This document shows positions 18,146 through 28,600 of a DNA stretch of 64,000 nucleotides, one piece after another (the first letter of the stretch is position 1; each line of letters starts with the position of its first letter). The position numbers and the translations under genes are program-made. The stretch is from Plantibacter auratus (GTDB lineage: Bacteria > Actinomycetota > Actinomycetes > Actinomycetales > Microbacteriaceae). The notes beneath the pieces are model-generated. The model was not told the DNA's origin, did no database searches, and saw only the letters and a list, made by a program, of their open reading frames with translations. The DNA lies in assembly GCF_050587365.1 (NCBI RefSeq), contig NZ_JBOBFV010000006.1, positions 50,427 through 114,426 on the forward strand, in the 5' to 3' direction.

Positions 18146-18737
18146 CGGCGAGACCGACGCTCGCGATGAGCGGCGCGACCGTCACGACGAGGATGAACGC
18201 GCGTTCGGCCAAGCCGAAGGTGTGCGGACGAAGCGGCCGGACCAGGAGTGAGACCACGAGGGCGGCGAGCGCGACGGCGGCGATCGGATCGAGGACGCCC
18301 AGGACGGCGCCCGGCGCTCCACCGAGCAGGCGTCCGAGCGGGCTGATCGTCGAGTACCCGAGGGTGAACCAAGCGATGGCGAACAGGAGGTGCACCCTTC
18401 CGCCCGCTGTCGTCGAGGAACCCGTCCGATCGGTCGGCACGAACGGCATCGCCGCCAGCAGGCCCCCGAGCACGAGGAGCCAGCCGCCGACGCCGAGCCG
18501 ACTGTCGCCGAGGGACACGTCGGTCAACACGCCTGCGCCCAGTGCCGCCCAGGCGGCAGCCGCACTCCAGGAGGACACGGTCGCGAGGGTCCGCGTGGTG
18601 CGCGAGTCGGCGACCGCGTAGTCGCTCACGGTGTCTCGGACGGGGTGGATCCCGCCGGGCACGACATGGAGGGCGATCAGCAGCAGCAGTCGACATCCGA
18701 ACAGGACGGAGGCGAGGACGAAGATCGGTTGAGACAT
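18126..18737 (-). CDS. DUF998-family integral membrane protein
   Basis: A 203-residue membrane protein with about six helices. The N-terminus includes HVVPGGIHPVRDTVSDYAVA, the DUF998 signature (GG..P..D.VSDY), then RTLATVSSWSAAAAWAALGA. Function of the family is unknown. It is divergent from a MerR regulator, and the promoter between them has the stretched 19-bp spacer expected for MerR control, so this is probably the regulator's target. Confidence 0.85.
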   Translation of the reverse strand: MSQPIFVLASVLFGCRLLLLIALHVVPGGIHPVRDTVSDYAVADSRTTRTLATVSSWSAAAAWAALGAGVLTDVSLGDSRLGVGGWLLVLGGLLAAMPFVPTDRTGSSTTAGGRVHLLFAIAWFTLGYSTISPLGRLLGGAPGAVLGVLDPIAAVALAALVVSLLVRPLRPHTFGLAERAFILVVTVAPLIASVGLAATGSGR

Positions 18738-18778
18738 GATGACCCTTCAGGACGTTGTGGAACGGGCTTCCGTCCATG

Positions 18779-18809
18779 AGGCTAGAGATTCAAGTTACTT
18801 GAAGGTCAA
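18779..18809 (-). promoter_or_regulatory. MerR-type promoter/operator with 19-bp spacer
   Basis: Read on the minus strand: -35 TTGACC (18809-18804), a 19-bp spacer, then -10 TAGCCT (18784-18779). The spacer holds the perfect palindrome TTCAAGTAACTTGAA (18803-18789). A 19-bp spacer with a centred dyad is the hallmark of promoters activated by MerR proteins through DNA distortion. It drives the DUF998 gene; the MerR gene reads the other way. Confidence 0.78.
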
Positions 18810-18820
18810 GGAGGACTCCG

Positions 18821-19183
18821 ATGAGGATCGGTGAGCTGGCGAGACGGACCGGTCTGGCGACGTCCGCGATCCGTTTCTACGAGCAGCGCGACATGTTCAG
18901 CCCAGGGCAGGTCGAACGGCGCGCGAACGGGTATCGCGACTACGGGCCGAGCGCCGTGCGGCGTCTGGAACTGATCCAGGCGGGTCGGGCGGCCGGCTTC
19001 TCGCTCGACGAGATGCGGGATCGCATGCGCGACTGGGACACCATGCCCGTCTCGCAGCGTGTGGACCTGTTGCGGGAGCAGCTCGAGGTCATCGAGGAGC
19101 GGATGCAGGAACTCTCTCGCGGGCGCGAGACGGTGCTGGCCGCGATCGCCGGGTTGTCCGAGTCGGATCGGAGCTCGGGGTGA
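18821..19183 (+). CDS. MerR-family transcriptional regulator
   Basis: A 120-residue MerR protein. The winged HTH (1-70) reads MRIGELARRTGLATSAIRFY then YRDYGPSAVRRLELIQAGRAAGF. A dimerisation coiled-coil follows (about 80-118). No cysteine metal-binding loop is present in the C-terminus, so it is unlikely to sense heavy metals; a redox or small-molecule signal is more likely. A strong AAGGAGG site precedes the ATG. It probably controls the divergent DUF998 gene through the operator at 18779-18809. Confidence 0.92.
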   Translation: MRIGELARRTGLATSAIRFYEQRDMFSPGQVERRANGYRDYGPSAVRRLELIQAGRAAGFSLDEMRDRMRDWDTMPVSQRVDLLREQLEVIEERMQELSRGRETVLAAIAGLSESDRSSG

Positions 19184-19266
19184 GGGTCGCCGAGGCGATC
19201 GTCGCGCAGACGTGGTGACGGCCGCACCGTCGTCGGGCGGTGTCGTCCGTCGGGAGGAGGGCCGGC

Positions 19267-19785
19267 TCACTCGCCGGCGGTGTCGAATCCGCAGGTCTGG
19301 ATGGTCCAGGCGATGAACGCCTGGTAGTCCGGGTCGGTCGCGGCGCTCTGCACGGCCTGCGACTCGGTGAACCTCGGGTCGAGCCCGACGTCGGAGACGA
19401 GGCTGTCGGCCGGGAACTCGGCGAGGATCGCGGCGGTCTCCTCAGCGGCGGTCGCGAAGACCTCGGCGCCGGCTGCGACCTCGGCGCTCACGCCGTCCAG
19501 CGGCAGGAGGTCGCGGATCGTCGTGACCTGCGCCTGCACGGCCTCGAGGTCCTCGCCGACGGTGCCCGACTTCGCGGTCGCCGCCGCGCGGTTGGCCGCG
19601 CAGAACGCCGTGTAGTCGGCGGGCCCGTCAGCAACGTCGGCGGTCGCCGTGGTTGTGGGCGTCGACGACGGTTCCATGGAGTCGCGGTCCCCGCTGGACG
19701 GTGCAGAGCATCCCGCGAGGAGGCCGGCGACGAGGAGGGCGGAGCCCCAGACGAGGGCGAGTCGGCTGGGGTGCGGTGCGGTCAT
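19267..19785 (-). CDS. Putative lipoprotein of unknown function
   Basis: A 172-residue protein with signal peptide and lipobox LLAGC (C near residue 26), a short Ser/Thr linker and a helical mature domain with three cysteine-containing segments (AFCAANRAA near the start and TIQTCGFDTAGE at the end). The inner part is Ala-rich helix, typical of small secreted actinobacterial helical-bundle lipoproteins. ATG 19785 is chosen because it gives the lipoprotein signal; the open frame extends upstream. Function unknown. Confidence 0.75.
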   Translation of the reverse strand: MTAPHPSRLALVWGSALLVAGLLAGCSAPSSGDRDSMEPSSTPTTTATADVADGPADYTAFCAANRAAATAKSGTVGEDLEAVQAQVTTIRDLLPLDGVSAEVAAGAEVFATAAEETAAILAEFPADSLVSDVGLDPRFTESQAVQSAATDPDYQAFIAWTIQTCGFDTAGE

Positions 19786-19900
19786 GAACGAGGTCCCCTT
19801 CAACGGTCTGCGAGTCGGCGCCATCCATGTTGCCGCACCCGCGCGCGGTCCGGTAGGTCCGCGGCGCGGTCCGGAGCGTGATCTCGTATCGTTGATCGAC

Positions 19901-20455
19901 GTGAGTACCTCCCTTCCCCCGACGTTCCCGCTGTCCACCGACCGACTCGTCCTCCGCCTGCACGAACCGTCGGACGTCTCCTGGTTGCTCACGGTCTACT
20001 CGCGCCCGGACGTCGCCACCTACCTCCTCGACGAACCGTGGACGGAGGAGGTCGCACGGACGAAGGGTGCCGAGCGGCTTCAGCGCACCGGCCTGGACAG
20101 CCCTGCGCGTGCGCTCGCACTCATCGTCGAGCACGAAGGTGCGCCGGTGGGCGAGGTCCTGCTCTGGTACACCGACCATGAGCGGGGCGTCGCCGAGATC
20201 GGCTGGGTCCTCGACCCGGCGCACGGCGGCAAGGGGTTCGCGAGCGAGGCCGTCGGTGCTGTACTCGACCTTGCGTTCAGCACCCCGGGGATGCACCGCG
20301 TCGCTGCACAGCTGGACGGACGGAACACGGCGTCGGCGCGACTCGCGGAGCGGGTCGGCATGCGGCACGAGGCCCACCTCCGGCAGAACTGGTGGAGCAA
20401 GGGCGAATGGACCGACACGGTCGTCTTCGGCCTGTTGGCGAGCGACCGCGGCTGA
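19901..20455 (+). CDS. GNAT-family N-acetyltransferase (RimJ/RimL type)
   Basis: A 184-residue acetyltransferase. It opens STDRLVLRLHEPSD, the usual RimJ/L start. Motif A (acetyl-CoA binding) is WVLDPAHGGKGFASEAVGAV, and NTASARLAERVGMRHEAHLR is the motif B region. Acetylates an amino group on a protein or small molecule; the substrate is unknown. The frame is open upstream; GTG 19901 fits the domain border but has no strong ribosome site, and a TTG nine bases earlier is an alternative. Confidence 0.88.
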   Translation: MSTSLPPTFPLSTDRLVLRLHEPSDVSWLLTVYSRPDVATYLLDEPWTEEVARTKGAERLQRTGLDSPARALALIVEHEGAPVGEVLLWYTDHERGVAEIGWVLDPAHGGKGFASEAVGAVLDLAFSTPGMHRVAAQLDGRNTASARLAERVGMRHEAHLRQNWWSKGEWTDTVVFGLLASDRG

Positions 20456-20515
20456 GGCGGTCGACTGGCTCACCCGATCGCGATCGCGGCCGGGCCCGTG
20501 AGCGTGCCGACCTGA

Positions 20516-20967
20516 CGCCCCTCGCCACGCCTCAGCCGTCGGTCCTCGGTGCTCACGGCACACCGTGGCCTGGCCACCTCCGAACTGTTCACCCATCTCG
20601 ACCAGGTACAGGTCGATGACACGTTCACCATCGAGGTCTTCGGTGAAGTCCTCACCTACCGGGTCGTCGACACCAGGGTCGTCGAGCCCACCGACACCGA
20701 GTCGCTGTTCCCGGTCGACGGGAAGGACCTCATCACCCTCGTGACCTGCACCCCCTCGGCGTCAACAGCCACCGCATCCTCGTGACCGGAGAGCGGGTCA
20801 TCCCCACCCCGCAATCCGACCGGGACGCCGCAGGGGAACACCCGGATGGTCCGTCGTTCCCCTGGTGGTCGCTGATCGCCGGAGGGGTGCTCCTTGCCGC
20901 GACCACGTACGTGTGGCTGTCCGGACGACCGCCGAAGCGTCTTGCTGGCGTCGCGCAGATGGGCTGA
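20516..20967 (+). pseudogene. Class C sortase remnant, 5' truncated and frameshifted
   Basis: The C-terminal half of a class C (pilin-type) sortase. In one frame it reads VLTAHRGLATSELFTHLDQV, holding the catalytic His region, then continues to KDLITLVTC with the catalytic Cys. After TCTP the sense continues in another frame: a one-base loss near 20752 is followed by GVNSH, the catalytic Arg, LVTGERV and a membrane helix (WWSLIAGGVLLAATTYVW) ending near 20967. Upstream, an in-frame stop at 20513-20515 replaces the signal peptide, first membrane helix and lid. It cannot be active. It lies beside LAxTG surface-protein genes, suggesting it once served them. Confidence 0.85.
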
Positions 20968-21063
20968 CCGATCGCCTTCCACCAGGAGCGATGACCGACG
21001 TCGCACTCGGCGGGCGATGGCGGAGCGTCACAGGCGGCGGCGACACCTGCCGAGCAGCGCAGT

Positions 21064-21096
21064 TGAGGCGCACCCTCGCAATGAGCGTGCGCCTCA
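21064..21096. terminator. Terminator hairpin between sortase remnant and surface-protein gene
   Basis: A 10-bp perfect stem (TGAGGCGCAC at 21064-21073 with GTGCGCCTCA at 21087-21096) lies 22 bases past the stop of the minus-strand surface-protein gene. Confidence 0.65.
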
Positions 21097-21117
21097 TAGG
21101 ACCGCAAGGGAGGACGT

Positions 21118-22410
21118 TCACTGCGATCGTCGGAGGACCTCCGTCTCGTCCCGACCCGCTCGCCGAGTGCGGACGACGCCCACTGCCGCGCCTCCTGCAA
21201 GAAGCAAGAGCGCAAGCCCGAACGGGGCCGTGTCAGTGCCCGTGGTCGCCAGCGAACCGCCGCTCGCACCTCGGGGTGAAGGTGTCCCCAGCGAGGTCGA
21301 CTGATCGATCGGTGCCAGCTCGACGGGAGCGGGCTCGTCCGGAACGCCCGGGTATTCGGGGCTGGGGTCGCCGGGGGCGATCGGAGCGACGGGCGTCACG
21401 ACGTTGATGGCGAGGTCGATGTTGGCGCTCCGGAGTCCACCGGCCATTGCTGACGCGGAGAACGTGTGCAGACCATCGGGGATCGGGGTTGTGGGCTGGT
21501 AGGCCCACACACCATCCGGGGTGGTGATCGCTTCACCGAGGGTCTCGCTGTCGAGCTCGAGGACGACGACGGTGTCTGCCGGGGCAGTTCCAGTGACCAC
21601 GGAATCCGGTGCCAAGATGCCGCCCTCAGGTGCGTCGATCGTGGGGGCGGAAGGGGTCAGCTCGAGGTTGAACGGAGTCGTCGAGACGACCCGGCCGGAC
21701 TGGATGAACGCCATGGAGCCTCCGTCAAGCGTGCCGAACGGAGCGTTTGCATCGACGGCGAGATCCAAGGTCTGGGTGCCTTCCCAGATGCTGGTCTCGG
21801 AACCGCAGGTGGCGGTGGTCCCTGCTGTATCGATCGAACAGCCTTCCGCGCCGACTCCGAGAATCGTGGTCTGGTCCGGTGCCGTGTACTGCACAATGCC
21901 GGAGGTACCACCGTTGACGGGCACGCCGACAGTGACCGTCTCACCGGCGACGCCCTGAGCGACGTGGGGTGGGAGAACGTCCAAGGAAAGCGGAGTGGAG
22001 GACACGACCTGGCCGCCGACCTCGAAGGCGATCGAGCCACCTGCGATGGTTCCGATGGGGGCATCCGGATCGATGCGCATCGTGGCCATCAGATCGGATG
22101 TCCAGACCTTCGAGTCGGTGCCGCACCGAATCTGAGCTGCATACCGTGTGTCGCATCCGCTGGTGGTCACGAACCCAAGAGTGGCGTGGTCGGGTGCGGT
22201 GATCACGAGCGTGCCGGTCTCGCCGGTGGTGAATGAGACCACGAGACCTTCGCCGGCGCGGCCGTCGCCGAGGTACTTGACCACCGGTGCGGCGGTAGCG
22301 GCCTCTGGGATGCCGATAGCGAGCCCGGTCAGGACGGTCGTCGCGACGAGGGTCCAGGCGCCGCGACGCCGACGGCGTGCAGGGGAGGATGGGTGAGTAG
22401 TGGCGCGCAC
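21118..22410 (-). CDS. LAxTG wall-anchored surface protein with two internal repeats and an Ig-like domain
   Basis: A 430-residue secreted protein. Signal peptide about 1-40 (Arg-rich start, ends ATAAP). Two repeats of about 95 residues follow. Each has a TAPD segment, a Cys pair and a stretch of the form DANAPFGTLDGGSMAF / DPDAPIGTIAGGSIAF, then a V(V)S(S/T)TP motif. A bacterial Ig-like domain (VVTGTAPADTVVVLELD) and a Pro-rich linker precede LATTG at 387-391, a hydrophobic helix and a charged tail. GTG start with GGAG nearby. First of three neighbouring wall proteins on this strand; probable adhesin. Confidence 0.85.
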   Translation of the reverse strand: MRATTHPSSPARRRRRGAWTLVATTVLTGLAIGIPEAATAAPVVKYLGDGRAGEGLVVSFTTGETGTLVITAPDHATLGFVTTSGCDTRYAAQIRCGTDSKVWTSDLMATMRIDPDAPIGTIAGGSIAFEVGGQVVSSTPLSLDVLPPHVAQGVAGETVTVGVPVNGGTSGIVQYTAPDQTTILGVGAEGCSIDTAGTTATCGSETSIWEGTQTLDLAVDANAPFGTLDGGSMAFIQSGRVVSTTPFNLELTPSAPTIDAPEGGILAPDSVVTGTAPADTVVVLELDSETLGEAITTPDGVWAYQPTTPIPDGLHTFSASAMAGGLRSANIDLAINVVTPVAPIAPGDPSPEYPGVPDEPAPVELAPIDQSTSLGTPSPRGASGGSLATTGTDTAPFGLALLLLAGGAAVGVVRTRRAGRDETEVLRRSQ

Positions 22411-22508
22411 GATAGTGCTCCAATCTGGCGGTTCGGTCCGCCTGCGGTAGAGAAGCCGGGTTGATGATGCTCGGGTGGTGGAAAGCTGAGCGTGCTCCGA
22501 TGTCCGAC

Positions 22509-22536
22509 GGGTGGTGTCGACACCATTAATATATCA
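22509..22536 (-). promoter_or_regulatory. AT-rich upstream element of the 430-residue surface-protein gene
   Basis: On the minus strand TGATATATT (22536-22528) reads as an extended -10 (TG-N-TATATT), about 120 bases before the start codon. The 12-mer GGGTGGTGTCGA (22509-22520, plus strand) is repeated exactly at 29163-29174 upstream of the next surface-protein gene. The inverted pair ATATCA/TGATAT also surrounds 22537-22546. Confidence 0.5.
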
Positions 22537-22601
22537 CACGTTTGACTGATATCCCAGAGTGGGTGCATGAAAAGAAGCTGAGCTGTACGCCCAGGGCCTC
22601 C

Positions 22602-25600
22602 TCACTCCGGTTCGACCGCCCTTGCCCTCCGTCGCAGGATGAGGACGAAGCCGCCGAGTACCACGAGGACTCCCCCGCCAGCGAGGAGCAGTGTGATCCC
22701 GTTGATGCCGGTCGATGCGAGCTGCTCTGCGGAGATCGGGTTGAAAGTGCAGGTCTGCGGGTCGCCGTCTCTGGACGGCGATGTGCACTCGTCAGGGGCG
22801 GTGACGCCGATCTGGGTCAGCGTGTTGAGCAGTCGGTGGTCGCCTTGCTCCTCGAACGACTTCACGGTCACCGTGTATTGGACCGATGCCGTCGCTCCCG
22901 GTGCCAGGTCGCCGGTCACCTGGATGACTCCGTCGAGGATCGACGACTGCACCGACCCTGACGCATTGGGGCCATCGGTCACCGTGGCGTCGTCGAGGAC
23001 GTCGGCCAGGTCGTCGCTGTAGGCGACGTCACCGGTGCCCGGCCCGGCGTTCTGGAAGGTGAGGGTGTAGCGGACCTGCTGGCCGGACTTCACGGTCGCT
23101 GCGTTGCTGACGTCGGCGGTCTTCTCTGCGGTGATGTCGGAGATGAGGGCCACCGTGTCAGCTGAGATGCGTTCCGCTTCGCCGGCATTGCCGACCGAGG
23201 CGGTGTTGTGGAGTGTCCGGTCGCCGGCTCCAGTGACCAGAACCGAGTAGGTGATGACGACGGATTCTCCGGCCGGTAGCGCGCCGGACCAGCGCAGCTC
23301 GGTGCCCTCGAGTCGCACGGCGGTGCCGTCCGACGAGGACGCGTCACCGATCCACGTCGCGTCATCGAGGACGTCGACCAGTTCGTCGAGCATCTCCGCC
23401 GGGGCCTCGGGTGTGAAGTCCGCGGTGCCGTCATTGGTGACCTCGACGGAGTAGGAGACGACGTCCCCTTCGGCGAGGTTCGCCGTCACGCTCGAGTTCT
23501 TCGTGACCGACGCGTGAGCGATCGTGTGTTCTGTGCACGATGCCTCGGTACCCTCAGCAGCTGGTTCACAACCCGCTCCAGGTTCGGAACTGTCCGCACC
23601 GTCGCTGAGGACATGGTTGACGATCCGGCTGTCGCCACGCTCCGCGAACGGGAGGACCCGCACCGAGTAGGTGACGACGACGGTTTCCCCGGGAGCGATG
23701 GCACCGGTGATGGCGAATCCCTCAGCGGTGATGGGGCTGAGGGCGAGCGAGTCAGCGGAGGTTGTCGGCTCGTCGATGATCTGTGCGTCGTCGAGCACGT
23801 CGCCGGTCGCGTCGCGTGCGTCGATGGCGCCTGGCGCTGCCCCGTCGTTGCGGAACTCGATCGCGTAGTTGATGACGTCGCCGGTGGACACCGAGCCGGA
23901 CGTCGGATCTGCGGTCTTGTTGATGTGGATGTCCGAGAGCGGGGTGGTGACCGTGGCGACGATGGTCTCGTCACCGCGGTTGGGGGCGGAGGCGGTGTTC
24001 ACGAGTGTGTGGTCGCCGCCGTTGTTCACCTCCACGGAGTAGGTGATCGTGGCCGAGGCTCCGGCTTCGAGTGGACCGCTCCACACGAGTTGCCCCTCGG
24101 TGATGGACACCACGCCTCGGGTGGCGGTGACGTCACCGCGGTAGCTGGCGTCGTCGATCACTCCGGTGAGGTCGTCGGTTGCGACAGCGGGGGTGTCGGC
24201 GGTGAACGGTGCTGCACCGTCATTGGTCACGGTCACGGTGTACTGCACGACGTCACCGGTCGTGGTCTCGCTTCCGGCGTCCGCAACCTTGGTCACGGAC
24301 AGGTGTGACACCGGGTGGCTGGTGCAGGAACCGGATCCGGGCGCGCAGGTGCCGCTCTCGGGGACTGTTCCGACGAAGTTCGTCAGCTGGTGGTCTCCAC
24401 CTTCGGCATAGGGCAGCACGCGCACGGTGTAGGTGATCGTGACGGTCTCCCCCTGCTCTACCGTGCCCGTGATCGGGTAGATACCGCCAACGCCGCTTCC
24501 GACGGTGACGCGCGGGTCGGATGAGACCGGTGCGGTGACGATCACTGCATCGTCGAGGACGCGACTGGCGTCGTCGACGGTGTCGAGGGAGCCGTCGGCC
24601 GTACCGAGGTTCTGGAAGGTCAGGGTGTACTCGATCTCATCACCGGCGGCGACGGTCGTCTCGGAAGCCGGATCGGCGGTCTTCCCGGCGACGATGAAGG
24701 CCGCGCCGACGGTGTTGGTGACGCAGGCGCTTCGGCCTGCGGTGACCTCGTCGCGCGGAACGCAGGCGATGTTCACGAGTTCATGATCACCGGAGCCCTG
24801 GTAGGTGACCGAGTACGTGATCGTGACCGAGCCACCGGCGGCGAGTTCGCCGGACCAGCGGAGCAGACCGTCGACGTAGCGAGGTGCCTCGCCGGTGGAT
24901 GCGGACGCGTCGCCGTTGTAGGAGGCGTCGTCGAGGACGCCGGTGAGGTCATCGGTCATGGTCGCCGGTGCGTCCGTGCTGTAGTCGCTCAGCCCGTCGT
25001 TCGTCAGGGTGACCGTGTACGTCACGGAGTCTCCGATGGCGGGGACCGTCACGGGTTCGGCCGTCTTGGTGATCGACAGCTTCGGCAGCTCCGTTGTCAC
25101 GGTCGCGCACGCGTTCTCTCCCGCTGCGGCTTGCAGCTCGGGGATGCAGGCCGTGTTGGTGACGTGCCCGTCGCCGTTCGCGATGACGGTGACGGAGTAG
25201 CGGATGGTGACGGAGTCGCCGGCTGCCAGGTCACCGGACCAGGTCAGCGTGGGTGTGTTGAACACCGGATCCGCTCCGGCGGACGCTGTCGCGTCATCGT
25301 TGAATGAGGCGTCGTCGAGTGCCCCGGACAGGTCGTCCGTCATGGTTGCTGGCGCGTCGGCCGAGTAGTCGGCGGTGCCGTCGTTCGTGACGACCACCGT
25401 GTAGGAGATCGTGTCGCCCACCCGCGGGTGGGCCGGAGCATCCGCGGTCTTGGTGAGGGTGAGGTGCGCGACGGTGTTCACGTCCGTGTCGGTTCCGGTG
25501 AGCTCGCTCGCAGCGTCTGAGGGATCCGGTGCTGCGATGTCGGCGGTGTTCCTGATGGTGTCGGCGTTGTTCCTGAGCACTCGCACGGTGACGGAGACTT

Positions 25601-28600
25601 CCGTTGTGGAGCCTTCGCCTCCGTCAGCCTGATCGCCGCCGGCGCTCGGGTCCCCGCTCGGGGCGAGTGATGCGAGGTTCCAGGTGACGACCTGACCCTC
25701 GGCAGTACCTCCAGCGGTCGCTGAGACGAACTCGACCTCCGCGGGGAGGACATCGGTGACGATGCCGCCGTCCACCGTTTCGCCCACGAGACCGTTGGCG
25801 ACCGTGATCGTGTAGGTCAGGAGATCTCCGGCCTTGGCGCTGTCCACGCCGTCGGACTTGTCCAGGATCAGTCCGGTACCCGTCGGGGTGACCGTCGAGC
25901 AGGCCAGAGCGTCGTTGTTGGACAGCACCGGGTCGTTGAAGGGGCCCGACACGGACGCGCCGACGCACACCTGCGCTGTCACTCCGGACGGTCGTACAGC
26001 CAGATCGAGGGCAAGCGGGCTGTCGAGAGCGATCGTGGATGGCGCACCGTCCGCGTCGACAGGCTGGCACTCGAGCGTGACGGGACCGTCAACCGGGGCA
26101 GTACTCCCACCGGCAGCCGAGCAGGTCCAGCCTGCAGGGGTGAGGGACGTCACGGTGAGCCCCGCCGGTACGTCGAGTGTGACGGTGGCGGGAGCAGACT
26201 GTGAGCCGCCGAGGTTGCTAATGACGAACGGCACTGTGCCGTCGCGGCCGTCCTGCAACGGCAGGTGATCGGGCACCGAGACGGTGAGGTCGGCTTCCTT
26301 GGTGCTCGCGCAGACCGCGCGGGGCTCCGCGGGGAGCGTCTTGTCGGTGTCGACGGCGACGGAGTTGCAGGCGACCGCGTCGGCGGGCGAATCGCTCGCG
26401 ACGTTCGCACGGTATTCGAAGCTGACGGTTTCGCCCGGTGCAAGCGTGCCGTCGACGCGTGCACGGATGGCCTGTTTGCCGACTGGTTCAGAGGACCAGT
26501 CGTCGATGGCGCCAGGAGCGTCTGGGTAGACCTCGTCTCGGACCGGGTTGGTCGAGGCGGAGAAGTCGAGGGTCATGTTGGGTGAGACGTTCTCGACAGA
26601 GCCGAGGGTTTCGGCGAAGGTCGACCCTCGCGGGCTGGTGGAGGCGCCCTGGCTGGTGCCGACGTCGTTCAGGTAGGGCAGCACGTCGTAGGCGACGATG
26701 TCGCCGATCCGGGTGTTGCCGGTGTTCTGCACGATGATGCGGTAGCGGATGTCGGTTGCGGTCGTGGAGACCGGCACCTCGACATCGGGGTCGGAGATCC
26801 AGTCACAACCATCGGCCGCGCTGGAGTCGACTCGGCAGATCTGCTTGGTGACGGTGACGCCGTCCGCCGCTGACACGAGGATGTTCTCGGTGGCGGTTGA
26901 GAACACCTGGTCGGTGTTGCCGTCGCCGGCGACGTCGTCAGTGTTGATGACGGGTGCGACGAATGATGCGTTGTCGGCGTTGTAGCGGTGACCGGACTCG
27001 CCGATCCAAGCGGAGGCGGTGCTGGTGGTGCCCGCGACAACCGCGTAGGTGGGCTGCGCGACGACGCTCATGACGGGGAGTGTGGTGTTGATACCGAAGG
27101 AGACAGTGTCGGACCATGACGCGACGACGACCTGGCGTTCCTCGCCGGCGATCGTGCGGGTGGCTTCGGTGAAGGTGACGCCGTCGGGTACTGAACCGGC
27201 CGGGAACGATGCCGAGCCCGGTGTGATCACCCAGCCGGTGGGTGCGATGAACACGTATTGAGGGGTGATGGCGGCGTCGGCGGGGAGGTTGGCCGTGGAT
27301 CCGCTGACGGTGAAGGTGACGTTCCGGCCGGGGGTTGCGTTTCCGCCGCCTTCAACCGTCGCGCGCGTCGGGATCTGCGCGGTGAAACGGGGTTGGGGGA
27401 CGATGACCGATGGGGCCTTGAAGATGATGGTCCGCGATGCTGGTGGCGTAACAATGGGGGCGAGTTCGGGGTTGTCCGGGTAGGAGACCGTGGTCGTTGC
27501 CGTGTTCGTCCGTGTCTCTCCGACGGGGGCGCCGCTCGCGATCGAGTAGCGGAAGTCCACCACCACGGAGGCGTTGCGGTTGTCGCTGGGGCGGACGTTC
27601 ACGGGCTGGATGACGCCGGTTGTCACCGTCGCAGCAGTGATCCAGGTACCAGCGGGGGCCGCGAAGGGCGTGGCTGCCGTGCCGGTTTCACCGGTGTTCA
27701 AGGTGTAGTCGATGCTCCCGGCGCCGGCCGACAGTGTGACGCGGTCGACCTTGGTGTCGGCCTGGCCGAGCGAGGTGTCCTCGATGACGGCGACTGCTGG
27801 GACGTTGCCGCCGTTGGATGCGGTGACCCTCCAGGAGTACACGGTCGCGGGCTGTCCCTCGTCTGGAACGATCACGACGCGGCGTCCTGCATCCGTGCCG
27901 TTGTTGGTGGAGTCTTTCAGGGAGCTGGCTCGGGCGAATGGGTCGTAGCAGCTCACCAGGTGCGAGCTGGAGGCGCGGGTGGCTTGCTTTCGGGTTCGAG
28001 GTTCGTCGAGGTAGCCGACTTCGGCGTCGACGAAGTTTGTGACGGTCGCTTCGAAGTTGCAACCGTTCGCGTCCGCGCCGGCGAAGGCGGAGGCCGGGTA
28101 CGTGACGGTAACGGATCGCGGGTGGTACGGGCCGCGGGGCGTCCAGTAGGCGCCGGTCTGTTTGCCGAATCCGCCAGCGGCGTTGTATGCCGGAGAATCT
28201 TCGGAGCCGAGCGCCCACGTGACGGTGTGGGCGTCGGCGTCGTAGATGCCTCCGTCGGAGCTTGATACGTATTCGGCTTCGGGCGCGAGGGTCTCGGTGA
28301 CGATGTAGTCACCCGCTGCGCCGAACTGTGATGTCCCGGCGATGGATCCGGCATCCCGCTGGGTCATGGCTCCAGAGCTCATGTACACCTGGTAGCTGAC
28401 AGGGGTGTCTGGCCGGACCGTTGCGGGAGTGCTGTGGCCGAGGCTCGGGGAAGGCAGCTCGCTGGTCCAGGTGACGGCGGCAGCCTCACGTGTGACCGTC
28501 TCTTGGGCGGTGGCAGCGTCGATGGTTGCGCTGTTGAGGATTTGGAACCCGGAGGGGTAGAACTGCATCGGTCGGATCGCGGTGTACCCGCCGGTCGGGG

